Source of the DNA: G963675935 sp963719005
GTDB taxonomy: Bacteria > Planctomycetota > Planctomycetia > Pirellulales > Thermoguttaceae
Length of the DNA stretch: 64,000 bases
Reading direction: 5' to 3'
NCBI GenBank assembly: GCA_963719005.1
Contig: CAVRAR010000005.1
Location: 124,001-188,000, forward strand
Numbering within the stretch: position 1 is the first letter of the stretch; the number at the start of each line of letters is the position of its first letter. This document shows, piece after piece, positions 8,106 through 17,446 of the stretch. Below the pieces are notes generated by a model, which was given only the letters and a program-made list of their open reading frames with translations, searched no databases and was not told where the DNA came from. Position numbers and translations under genes: made by a program.

Positions 8106-11100
8106 ATGATTGATCGCATCATCGAGTTCAGTGCCCGCAACAAGTACCTGGTGATCATTTTCACCGTGGTAGCCATTGCCGGGGCGTACCACTGCATGTG
8201 TCAGGTGCCGCTCGACGCCATTCCCGATCTATCCGACACGCAGGTTATCATCTATTCTCGCTGGGACCGAAGTCCCGACATCGTCGAGGACCAGGTCACC
8301 TATCCGATCGTGACGGCCATGCTGGGTGCGCCGAAGATCAAGGCCGTCCGCGGTTTCTCCGACTTCGGCTACTCCTACGTCTACGTGATTTTCGAGGACG
8401 GGACCGACCTGTACTGGGCGCGAAGCCGCACGCTCGAATACCTCTCGAAAATACTCCCGCAACTGCCCGAAGGCGTTCGCACCGAGCTCGGCCCGGATGC
8501 CACGAGCGTCGGCTGGGTATATCAGTATGCGTTGGTGGACAAGGGCGGAAAAGGGGACAGGTTCAATTTGGGCGAAGGACCCTCCGGGCCGTTCCGGCAA
8601 ATTGGACCTGTCCCCTTTTCCGCCCAGAATGATTTGGCCCAACTACGCTCCATCCAAGACTGGCAACTTCGCTATCAGCTTCAATCCGTGCCGGGCGTTG
8701 CCGAGGTGGCTTCGGTCGGCGGATTTCAGAAGCAGTATCAGGTCAACATCGATCCCACAAAACTGTTGGCCTTCAACATACCGCTTGCCACCGTCGTCCA
8801 GGCGATTCGCGACGGCAACAACGACGTGGGCGGGCGGTTGGTCGAGTTCACCGGCACGGAATACATGGTTCGCGGGCGGGGCTACGCCAAGAGCGTGCAG
8901 GACATCGAGAAAATCGTGGTCGCGGCCGACAAGCAGGGAACGCCGATCCTCGTCAAGAACCTCGGCTTCGTCACGCTTGGGCCGGAAATCCGCCGCGGGG
9001 TTGCCGATCTCGACGGCGAGGGCGACACCGTCGGCGGAATCGTGATTATGCGGGCCGGCGAGAACGCCCTGAACGTCATCGAGCGAGTAAAAGAGAAACT
9101 GAAGGACATCAAGCCGTCGCTGCCCAAGGGAGTCGAGATCGTCACCACCTATGACCGCTCGACGCTGATCGAGCGGGCCATCGACACCCTCAAGGAAGAA
9201 CTGGTCCTCGAAGTCATCATCGTCAGCCTGGTCATCCTGATCTTCCTTTGGCACGTTCCGTCGGCGATCATCCCCATCCTGACGATTCCGGTTTCCGTGG
9301 TGCTTGTGTTCATCCCGCTTTACTTCATGGGGCTGACCTCGAACATCATGTCGTTGACCGGGATCGCCATCTCCATCGGCGTACTCGTGGACGGCGCGAT
9401 TGTCGAGGTCGAAAACGCCTACAAGCGACTGGAAGAATGGGTAGTAGGCGGAAGAAAGGGCGATTTTCACGAAGTTCGGTTGCGTGCCTTGAAGGAAGTC
9501 GGTCCTTCAGTCTTCTTTTCGCTCTTGGTCATCGCCGTGGCTTTCATGCCGGTCTTTACCCTGGTGGACCAAGAAGGGCGACTGTTCAAGCCGTTGGCTT
9601 ACACCAAGAACCTGGCGATGTTGATTGCCGCTATCCTGGCCATCACGCTCGATCCGGCCATTCGGATGCTATTCACCCGGATGGACCCCTTTACGTTTCG
9701 TCCAAAATGGCTGGCGAAGATCGCCACGGCGTTGGCCGTCGGCCGGTATTATCCCGAAGAACAGCACCCCATCAGCAAGCGGCTTTTCCGCATTTACGAG
9801 CCGGCGTGCAATTTCGTGTTGCGGCACAAGGCGATCACTCTGATTACCGCGCTGCTGCTGGTGCTGACGACGATTCCCGTCTATATGCAATTGGGATCAG
9901 AGTTCATGCCGCCGTTGTACGAAGGCTCGTTGTTGTACATGCCTACGACCATGCCGGGCATCTCGGTGGCCGAGGCCCAACGGCTTCTGCAAACGATGGA
10001 CCAACGGTTGCGCAAGTTCCCCGAGGTGGAACGGGTGTTCGGCAAGGCGGGCCGCGCCGACACCTCGACCGATCCCGCGCCGCTGTCGATGGTCGAAACC
10101 ACCATCGTGCTCAAACCCACCGACCAATGGCGAAAGGTCGATCGGTGGTACTCCGAATTGGCCCGAGTTTCCTCCAAACCCCCTTGCGGCACGTATGGCC
10201 CGATCGCATCAGTCCCGATGAGTTGATCGCCGAAATGAACCAGGCGATGCAGTTCCCCGGCGTGACCAACGCCTGGACGATGCCGATCAAGACCCGCATC
10301 GATATGCTCAGCACGGGCATTCGGACGCCGGTGGGCATCAAGATTCAAGGGGCCGACGTCAACGAAATCGAGCGAATCGGCGTTCGGTTGGAGTCGATCC
10401 TCAGCGAAGTTCCCGGTACTCGCAGTGCGTTCGCCGAACGCACGGCGGGCGGCTACTTCTTGGACTTCACGCTCAAGCGGGACAAGCTGGCCCGCTACGG
10501 CCTGACGATCAAGGACGCGGAGATGGTGGTTCAATCGGCCTTGGGCGGCGAAGTCGTTTCGACGACGGTCGAGGGGCGCGAGCGCTACACGATCAACGTC
10601 CGCTACGCCCGCGACTTCCGCGAAAACCTGACGAAACTCCGCCGCATCATGGTTTCCACGATGTCTGGGGCACAAATCCCGCTGGCCGAGTTGGCCGACG
10701 TTGAATTCGTCTCCGGTCCCGCCATGCTCCGCGACGAAAACGGAATGCTCACCGGTTATGTGTACGTCGACCTCGCCGACCGCGACGTGGGCGGCTACAT
10801 GGAAGACGCCAAGACGGCCGTTCAGGAAAAGCTCAAACTGCCCACCGGCTATACCCTGATCTGGAGCGGCCAGTACGAAAACATGCAGCGCGTTCGCCAG
10901 CGACTCAAGATCGTGCTGCCGGTGACGCTATTTCTCATCTTCATTCTGCTCTACATGAACACCAAATCGGCGGTTAAGGCGATGATCGTCATGCTGGCCG
11001 TCCCTTTCTCCCTGATCGGAGCAATTTGGTACTTGTGGCTGCTCGGCTATCACATGTCGATCGCCGTCTGGGTCGGCATGATCGCCTTGATGGGTCTGGA

Positions 11101-11476
11101 CGCTGAAACCGGCGTCTTCATGCTGCTTTTCTTGGATCTCTCCTATAACGACGCGGTCCGCAAAGGCAAGATGCAAAGCTACGAAGACCTCCGCGAGGCG
11201 ATCATTCACGGGGCGGTCAAACGCGTGCGACCGAAGGCCATGACCGTAATGGCCGCAATGATGGGCCTGCTGCCGATCATGTGGTCGATGGGCATCGGCG
11301 CCGACGTCATGAAACGCATTGCCGCGCCCATGATCGCCGGGCTGGTAACGAGCTTCCTCATGGAACTGCTCGTCTACCCCGTGGTCTATGCCCTATGGAA
11401 AGGCCGCGGCGGGATGCATCCTACTTCGTTGCCTTCGCCTTCAGCTTCGCAAGATACTTGTCCGGGTCTTTCTTGA
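8106..11476 (+). CDS. CusA-like Cu/Ag efflux RND transporter (frameshifted; carries an in-frame palindrome insertion)
   Basis: This is the inner-membrane RND proton/metal antiporter of the pump. It starts MIDRIIEFSARNKYLVIIF and has the RND pattern: PLDAIPDLSDTQVI, VLVDGAIVEVENAYKRLEEW in TM4, and a C-terminal membrane block with TVMAAMMGLLPIMWS. Candidate metal-relay methionines are kept in LLYMPTTMPG, PLSMVETTI and RIDMLSTGI. The frame changes near 10158-10170; dropping one T from TT (10158-10159) and one from TTT (10168-10170) restores the conserved EWPEFLQ and WPDRISPDEL. That gives about 1,122 residues, longer than E. coli CusA partly because of about 27 extra residues encoded by the palindrome at 8543-8625. 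The 3' end overlaps the convergent lipoprotein gene by 56 bp. Confidence 0.92.
8543..8625. repeat. GGGGACAGGTCCAATTT palindrome, copy B, inside the cusA frame
   Basis: A near-perfect inverted repeat (left GGCGGAAAAGGGGACAGG, right CCTGTCCCCTTTTCCGCC; one mismatch in the left arm, GTTC for GTCC) lies within the coding sequence. It encodes KGDRFNLGEGPSGPFRQIG and a few more residues, between conserved YQYALVDK and DLAQLRS, which are nearly contiguous in CusA homologues. The reading frame is retained. Confidence 0.92.
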
Positions 11477-11827
11477 TCGCCGGCACGCAACCGGGGCAGC
11501 ATAGAAAGACGGTCTGGCCTTTCACGGTGATTTTGACCGGCTTTCCCATCGCGCCAAGCCAGTCGCCGCTGACCGGGCATACTTTTTGCTTTTCGGCGAT
11601 CGCGCGATCTGCGTCCGAAAGCGCGGCGAGTCCCGCAGCAATGGCCGCGTGGCCGGGGCGCCGGCATCCGCGTGATCTTTGCCGCTTTCGTGCCCTGCCG
11701 TCGGCGCGGCGGGCGGTTTCCGCCGATCTTGCTTGTCTGTCGAGCCGCCGCAGCCGGTCAACATTGCCGCAACACCCAAGACAAACGAACAGAGCACAAA
11801 CTTGTGCAGACGTTCTTTGGTTCCCAT
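11421..11827 (-). CDS. Small Cys-rich, metal-binding-type lipoprotein (frameshifted)
   Basis: ATG 11827 has a purine-rich GGAAGGGGG just upstream. The N-terminus MGTKERLHKFVLCSFVLG continues to a lipobox LTGC, predicting a lipoprotein, then a low-complexity linker with HESGKDHADAG. The C-terminal part, in another frame, holds CPVSGDWLGAMGKP and VFLCCPGCVPAIKKDPDKYL, a Cys pattern like heavy-metal/YHS-type domains found beside copper pumps. One indel between about 11640 and 11680 joins the two. It is convergent with and overlaps the cusA end. A periplasmic or surface copper-binding role is inference from motif and context. Confidence 0.75.
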
Positions 11828-11997
11828 GTTCGCCCCCTTCCGCGAAAAATGCTCTTCGTGAATAGCGCTTGCAGACTGGCGGCCGAAGCCCGTGAGCAGC
11901 AAGCCGCCGCCACCAAATGAATAATATCCACTGCCGAGTCGGGCGTCCTGTATTACGCCGCCCCGGATTATGCAGTATGACGGCGCCATTACGCCTG

Positions 11998-12075
11998 GGA
12001 AAAAGGGGACAGGTCCAATTTGTGCGAAGCACCCTCCGGGCCGTTCCGGCAAATTGGACCTGTCCCCTTTTTCCC
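11998..12075. repeat. GGGGACAGGTCCAATTT palindrome, copy C
   Basis: Arms GGGACAGGTCCAATTTG and CAAATTGGACCTGTCCC surround TGCGAAGCACCCTCCGGGCC. It is in the same orientation as copies B and D and opposite to copy A. It lies about 170 bp upstream of the copper lipoprotein gene in a long gene-poor gap. Confidence 0.9.
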
Positions 12076-12330
12076 TCCAAGATGCACGGCTGCGAGATTC
12101 GGTGGAAATGCGCTGCCGGATAACCGGTTTAGCCCTCCCTCGACCAAAAGAGGTAAGGACTTTGTTCGTGTTACAAGGGGAATTTGCTTAGCCCGGCACC
12201 AAAGAATATCCGTGGTCCGCAAGGTGATTTTCTCGATTCACGGCCGCTGCTCTCGGCGCGACAATGGGGTTGGTGGAAGACCACGAAGCGACTTTCCCGT
12301 CGATGCACCGAGCCGTGAAAGGAGTATCCA

Positions 12331-12603
12331 ATGCTTCAGTATCCGCGCAGTCAGCCAGCCATCGGGCCGAAAACCATCGTCGTTAGTCTGGAAACGACGT
12401 CGGTCGAAACAAGAAGGGAATCGTCTCAGCCAGGCTGCTCGTGCATTGAGAATCACGGCGGCAGTCGCGACGCGTCGGGCAGTTTGTCGGCGCGGCAGAG
12501 GAGCGGCTGGAGCTATTACGTCTTCTGTCAGGAACTGCGAACGCTCCTGGAACGCGGCCGGGAAAGGGCCGTGCGCGTCGGCGGCACGTCGTTTCTGCTC
12601 TGA
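12331..12603 (+). CDS. Doubtful 90-residue ORF
   Basis: The only support is a good ribosome binding site, AAAGGAG, 6 nt before ATG 12331. The translation (starting MLQYPRSQPAIGPKTIVVS) is Ser/Arg-rich with no motif that I recognise. The two other forward frames also have long open stretches here, so a frameshifted small gene is possible, as is chance in high-GC DNA. Treat as unproven. Confidence 0.25.
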   Translation: MLQYPRSQPAIGPKTIVVSLETTSVETRRESSQPGCSCIENHGGSRDASGSLSARQRSGWSYYVFCQELRTLLERGRERAVRVGGTSFLL

Positions 12604-12712
12604 CGTCGGGCGGCGTCTCCCCGCCGCTTTCTTGGCGGTTGCAGAAAGCCTTGACAACGGGCAAGTGTTGGCATTTTGGCCACCGGTTTATAAGTTCTCG
12701 GGTTGCCAGCCT

Positions 12713-12764
12713 TGTAGGGCGGACTTTAGTCCGCCGCACTTGGCGGACTGAAGTCCGCCCTACA
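12713..12764. repeat. TGTAGGGYGGA palindrome, copy 1
   Basis: TGTAGGGCGGACTTTAGTCC pairs with GGACTGAAGTCCGCCCTACA around a short centre (GCACTT). Related palindromes with the same TGTAGGG/CCCTACA ends lie at 37181-37255 and 42135-42186. Confidence 0.88.
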
Positions 12765-12865
12765 TTGCATCCGCCCATCGCTAGCAACGTGAGGGGCGAT
12801 AGCCGCCCGCCCGCAAGACCCGTATAATGCTTTGACGCTCTTCCTTGCTTGCAGGCGGAAAAAAC

Positions 12866-13348
12866 ATGGCCGATCATCAGAAACCATCGCTGCCCGCGCG
12901 AAGACGCATCGGAGTGGCCGCCGACCACGGCGGCTACGAGCTGAAGGAGTATCTGGTGGGCAAATTGCACGAGGCCGGCTACGAAGTGGTCGATTTCGGC
13001 GACCGCCGGCCGGAGCCGGACGACGATTACCCGGATTTTGTCGTGCCTTTGGCCCGCGCGGTGGCGGGCGGCGAGGTGCAGCGCGGCGTCGCCGTCTGCG
13101 GCAGCGGCGTCGGCGCATGTGTCGCCGCCAACAAGGTGCCCGGCGTGCGGGCGTGTCTGATCCACGAGAGCTTTTCGGCGCGGCAAGGGGTCGAGGACGA
13201 CAATCTAAACGTGATCTGCCTGGGCGGCCGCGTGCTGGGCCATGCAATGGCCTGGGAACTGCTCAGGACGTTTCTCGACGCGCGTTTCAGCGCCGCCGAG
13301 CGGCACCAACGCCGACTGGCAAAGGTGATGAAACTGGAAAAGGGCTGA
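12866..13348 (+). CDS. rpiB: Ribose-5-phosphate isomerase B (RpiB/LacAB family)
   Basis: It interconverts ribose-5-phosphate and ribulose-5-phosphate in the non-oxidative pentose phosphate pathway. Family motifs are clear: RIGVAADHGGYELKEYL at the N-terminus, VVDFGDRRPEPDDDYPDF, the catalytic-Cys loop GVAVCGSGVGACVAANK, and HNDNLNV-equivalent EDDNLNVICLGGRVLG. The product is 160 residues from ATG 12866; an upstream TTG (12845) is in frame but less likely. It is followed after 3 bp by glgP, so the two are probably co-transcribed, linking glycogen breakdown to pentose phosphates. The zwf/gnd pair lies just beyond on the opposite strand. Confidence 0.92.
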   Translation: MADHQKPSLPARRRIGVAADHGGYELKEYLVGKLHEAGYEVVDFGDRRPEPDDDYPDFVVPLARAVAGGEVQRGVAVCGSGVGACVAANKVPGVRACLIHESFSARQGVEDDNLNVICLGGRVLGHAMAWELLRTFLDARFSAAERHQRRLAKVMKLEKG

Positions 13349-13351
13349 GCC

Positions 13352-15898
13352 ATGGGCAATCCAACGCTTCTGAGCAATTCGATGTACTGTTTCCTGCCGA
13401 CGGAACTCCAGGGTTTCACCTCGCTCGCCGAGCTCGCCCTCGACATGCGATGGTCGTGGAACCATGCCGCCGACGACATCTGGCGGCGGCTCGAGCCGTC
13501 TCTTTGGGAGTTCACCCGCAACCCTTGGGTCGTCTTGCAGACCGTCTCGCGCGAGCGTCTTGCAAAGACGCTGGCCGAGCCCTCCTTTGCGAAGAAAGTG
13601 GACGAGCTTCTGCAAGCCAAGCGAGAGGCCGCGGGGGCGCCAGCGTGGTTTCAACAGAATCACGCCCAGTCGCCGCTGAGTTGCGTCGCCTATTTCAGCA
13701 TGGAGTTCATGCTGTGCGAGGCCCTGCCGATCTACTCGGGCGGGCTGGGAAACGTGGCCGGCGACCAGTTGAAAGCCGCCGCCGATCTGGGCGTGCCGGT
13801 GGTCGGCGTCGGCTTACTCTTTCAGCAGGGCTATTTTCGCCAGGTCATCGACAGGGACGGATCGCAGCAAGCCCTCTTCCCCTACAACGATCCGGGCCAG
13901 TTGCCGATCAGCCCGCTGCGCCAACCCGATGGCGAGTGGTTGCGGCTGGAAATCGCCCTGCCGGGTTATTCGGTTTGGCTGCGAACCTGGCAAGTGCAGG
14001 TTGGCCGGGCAACGCTCTATCTGCTCGATAGCAACGACGCGGCAAACTATCCGGCACACCGCGGAATCACCAGCGAGCTTTACGGCGGCGGGCGGGAACT
14101 GCGATTGAAGCAGGAATTGCTCCTGGGCATCGGCGGCTGGCGGCTGCTTCGCGAGCTGAATCTCCAGCCGGAAGTCTGCCATCTGAACGAAGGGCACGCC
14201 GCCTTCGCCGTTCTGGAACGCGCCCGCGATTTCATGCACGAAACCGGGCTGTCGTTCGAGGCGGCGCTGGCCGTCACCAGGGCGGGCAACCTCTTCACGA
14301 CCCACACCGCCGTTCCCGCCGGATTCGACCAATTCTCGCCCGCGCTGATCGAGCAGTACCTCGGCGACTACGCGCAAAACAAGCTCGGTCTGAAGCTGCA
14401 CGATCTGTTGGCCCTGGGCCGGCAAAACCCGGACGATTCGTCCGAGCCGTTCAACATGGCCTACCTGGCGATCCACGGCAGCGGGGCGGTCAACGGCGTC
14501 AGCCGACTGCACGGCTGCGTCAGCCGGCATATTTTCGCCCCGCTGTTTCCGCGCTGGCCGGAGGACGAAGTGCCCGTCGGGCACGTAACCAACGGCGTTC
14601 ACATGCCGAGTTGGGATTCCGACGCCGCCGACAGGCTTTGGATGGAGTTTTGCGGAAAGGACCGATGGCTGGGGACGATGGAGACGATCGAGCAGGACAT
14701 TCGCCGCATCCCGGACGAGCGGCTTTGGCAGCTTCGCACGGACGGCCGCGCCGCCTTGGTCGAATTCGCGCGTTGTCGTCTATCGCGGCAGTTGGCCGCC
14801 TCGGGCGCGACGCCGCAGATCATCGATGAAGCAAAGCACATCTTCAGTTCCAACGTATTGACGCTCGGCTTTGCGCGTCGTTTCGCCACGTACAAGCGGC
14901 CGAACCTGCTGCTGCACGATTCCGCCCGGCTGCTGCGGCTGCTGACCGATCCGTCTCGGCCGGTTCAGTTGATCATCGCCGGAAAAGCCCACCCGGAAGA
15001 CAAAGAGGGGCAACTCTTGATTCAGCAATGGATCCGCTTCATCCGCCAGCCCGAGGCTCGGCTCCGCGTCGTGTTTCTCAGCGACTACGACATGCTGCTG
15101 ACGGAAAAGCTGGTGCAGGGGGTTGACGTCTGGATCAACACGCCCCGCCGCCCCTGGGAGGCCAGCGGCACCAGCGGCATGAAGGCGCTGGTCAACGGCG
15201 GCGTAAATCTGTCGGAGCTCGACGGCTGGTGGGCCGAGGCCTATTCGCCCGAGGTGGGCTGGGCGCTGGGAGACGGCAAGGAACACGACAACGATCCGGC
15301 CTGGGACGCCGCCGAGGCCGAGGCGCTCTACGATCTGCTCGAACGCGAAGTGATTCCCGAGTTCTACGCCCGCGACGCCAACGGCGTTCCGACGGCTTGG
15401 GTGGCGCGGATGCGCGAGAGCATGGCGCGGTTGGCCCCGAAGTTTTCTGCCAATCGCACGGTCCGCGAGTACACCGAGAATTACTATCTCCCCGCGGCCG
15501 CAGCCTACCGCCGCCGCGCCCCCGATCGAGGCGCGCTGGGCGCGCGGATCGCCGATTGGCAGCGATCGCTGCAAGCGGAATGGGCCCAACTGCGCATCGG
15601 CAAAGTGACCGTCGAAACGGCGGGCGAACTGAACGTGTTTGAGGTGCAGGTCTATCTCGGCGAGCTTGACCCCGCCGCGGTGCAAGTGGAGCTATACGCC
15701 GACCCGTTGGACGGCGATCGGCCGGTGGTCGAGAAGATGACGCACGCGCGGCCGCTGGTGGGCACGGTCGGCGGTCACGTTTTCCGCGCCGCCGTCGCCG
15801 CAACCCGGCCGGCAAGCGACTACACGCCGCGAATCGTACCGAGCTTCGCCGATGTCTCGGTTCCCCTAGAGATGCCGCAGATTCTGTGGCAACACTGA
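13352..15898 (+). CDS. glgP: Alpha-glucan (glycogen) phosphorylase, GT35
   Basis: It releases glucose-1-phosphate from glycogen or maltodextrin. The 848-residue protein has the N-terminal DUF3417-type segment (TSLAELALDMRWSWNHAADD) seen in the shorter bacterial/archaeal alpha-glucan phosphorylases. Catalytic-core signatures are VAYFSMEFMLCEALPIYSGG, VCHLNEGHAAF, LGFARRFATYKRPNLLL and the PLP site EASGTSGMKALVNGG, with Lys611 the expected pyridoxal-phosphate lysine. No frameshift was seen, which makes it one of the cleaner long genes here. The start is 3 bp after the rpiB stop. Confidence 0.93.
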   Translation: MGNPTLLSNSMYCFLPTELQGFTSLAELALDMRWSWNHAADDIWRRLEPSLWEFTRNPWVVLQTVSRERLAKTLAEPSFAKKVDELLQAKREAAGAPAWFQQNHAQSPLSCVAYFSMEFMLCEALPIYSGGLGNVAGDQLKAAADLGVPVVGVGLLFQQGYFRQVIDRDGSQQALFPYNDPGQLPISPLRQPDGEWLRLEIALPGYSVWLRTWQVQVGRATLYLLDSNDAANYPAHRGITSELYGGGRELRLKQELLLGIGGWRLLRELNLQPEVCHLNEGHAAFAVLERARDFMHETGLSFEAALAVTRAGNLFTTHTAVPAGFDQFSPALIEQYLGDYAQNKLGLKLHDLLALGRQNPDDSSEPFNMAYLAIHGSGAVNGVSRLHGCVSRHIFAPLFPRWPEDEVPVGHVTNGVHMPSWDSDAADRLWMEFCGKDRWLGTMETIEQDIRRIPDERLWQLRTDGRAALVEFARCRLSRQLAASGATPQIIDEAKHIFSSNVLTLGFARRFATYKRPNLLLHDSARLLRLLTDPSRPVQLIIAGKAHPEDKEGQLLIQQWIRFIRQPEARLRVVFLSDYDMLLTEKLVQGVDVWINTPRRPWEASGTSGMKALVNGGVNLSELDGWWAEAYSPEVGWALGDGKEHDNDPAWDAAEAEALYDLLEREVIPEFYARDANGVPTAWVARMRESMARLAPKFSANRTVREYTENYYLPAAAAYRRRAPDRGALGARIADWQRSLQAEWAQLRIGKVTVETAGELNVFEVQVYLGELDPAAVQVELYADPLDGDRPVVEKMTHARPLVGTVGGHVFRAAVAATRPASDYTPRIVPSFADVSVPLEMPQILWQH

Positions 15899-15922
15899 CG
15901 TTGACCCGCCCTTCTCACCGCG

Positions 15923-15998
15923 GTGTGCCACTGCTTGGAACAAGCAGTGCCGGAGCGACTGGTTCCGCCTGCACTGCTTCTGCGAAGCAGTGGCACAC
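15923..15998. repeat. GTGTGCCACTGCTT palindrome
   Basis: GTGTGCCACTGCTT and AAGCAGTGGCACAC form the outer arms, and each half contains its own small hairpin (CTGCTTGGAACAAGCAG; CTGCTTCTGCGAAGCAG). The half GCACTGCTTCTGCGAAGCAG recurs at 30638-30663. It lies between the convergent glgP and zwf genes and could form a hairpin in both transcripts; there is no U-tract. Confidence 0.8.
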
Positions 15999-16044
15999 GA
16001 TTGGCTAATCTCCTTGCGTTGTCAGAAATACGGGTTGCCAGCAA

Positions 16045-17446
16045 TTACCTCGAAGGCGTCCCCGCAGGCGTCGCGGCGACGGGATCGCGCCAGCCTTCAT
16101 CGGGCCCCAGCAGGCGGTAGAGGTCGGGCGGACCCCAAGTGCCGGCCGCGTACTCGTACAGCGGCGTCACGTTGCCGAGGATCGGGTTGACGATCCGCCA
16201 GGACTCTTCGACCGCGTCCTCGCGCGCGAACAGCGTCGGGTCGCCGGCGGCCGCCGCCCCCAGAAGCCGCTCGTAGGGTTCCAGGTCCTCGGGGCTCTGG
16301 TGGTGGGCTATCAGTTCGGCGCGCTCGCCCGCCAGCCTGTCCCCCGGTCTCTTCACCTTCGTTCCTAAGGCCAAAACGACGTCGGGCGAGAGCTGAAAAC
16401 GGAAATAGTTGGCCAGCGGCGGGCCTACTTCATCCAACACGGGCCGCTCCGCGTGCTTGAAGCGCACCAACACCTCGGTCGCGGTGACGGGAAGCCGCTT
16501 GCCGACGCGCACGAAAAACGGCACGCTCGACCAACGCTCCGTCTCGATGTGGAACTCGACGGCCGCAAACGTCTCGACCTGCGAATCGGCGGCCACTCCG
16601 GGCTCCTGCCGATAACCCTGGAACTGACCGCGCACAATGTCGGACGGGCCGAGCGATCGAATCGCCTGCAACAACCGGCCGCGCTGGTCGCGGAGGGCCT
16701 CGTGCTCGCTGCACGACGGACATCCCATCGCCAGACAAGCGACGACCTGGAGCATGTGGTTCTGCACCACGTCGCGAACGGCGCCCACCTCGTCATAGAG
16801 CTTGCCGCGCCCTTCTACGCCAAATTGCTCGGCCATCGTGATCTGGATGCTTTCGAGGTGCTCGCTGCTCCAGCCGGCCTCGATCAGCGGGTTGGCGAAA
16901 CGGAAATAGATCAAATTCAGCACCGATTCCTTGCCGAGGTAATGATCGATGCGAAAAATCGCCGACTCGGGAAAGAAGCGATGGAGCGTGCGGTTCAACT
17001 CCTGGGCCGAGGCGAGATCGCGGCCGAATGGCTTTTCCACCACCACCCTGGCGTCCTTCGCGCAGCCGGCCCCGGCCAACCCTTCCGTGACCGCGGCGAA
17101 CATGCTGGGCGGAATCGCCAGGTAGTGCAGCGGCCGCTGGACGTCGCCGAGCGTCTGACGCAAGCGTGCAAACGTCGCCGGGTCGCGGTAGTCGCCGTCG
17201 ATGTATCGCAGCAGCGTGCAGAGTTTCGCGAACGCCGCAGCGTCCAATCCGCCGTGCTGTTCGAGGCTATCCTTCGCCCGCGCCCTCGATTTGGTCCAGA
17301 TTCCAGCCCGATTTCGCCACCGCGATCACCGGCACGTCGAGATGTCCGCGACGGATCATCGCCTGAAGGGCGGGAAAGATCTTCTTGTAGGCCAAATCGC
17401 CGGTGGCCCCGAAAAAGACGATGGCATCCGACCGCGGGACATTCAT
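16045..17446 (-). CDS. zwf: Glucose-6-phosphate 1-dehydrogenase (single-base frameshift in assembly)
   Basis: This is the first step of the oxidative pentose phosphate pathway. The N-terminal frame reads MNVPRSDAIVFFGATGDLAY (Rossmann GATGDLA motif). After the shift come RPLHYLAIPPSMF, VVEKPFGRDL and the catalytic RIDHYLGKESVLNL. One extra C in the run at 17283-17285 breaks the frame; removing it yields the expected IEARAKDSLEQHGGLD and a protein of about 466 residues, normal for the family. The start ATG overlaps the gnd stop (ATGA at 17446-17443), so zwf is translationally coupled behind gnd. Confidence 0.92.

Larger units (their letters stand above)
11828..12865. other. Gene-poor interval
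   Basis: Over this kilobase I can support only two palindromes (11998-12075 and 12713-12764) and one doubtful short ORF (12331-12603). The segment 12100-12330 has no recognisable feature. It separates the copper cluster from the sugar-phosphate genes. Confidence 0.6.

Noticed and set aside
8025..12075. Complete insertion sequence delimited by the GGGGACAGG palindromes
   Set aside because: No transposase gene lies between the copies, and the intervening DNA is the copper efflux operon.
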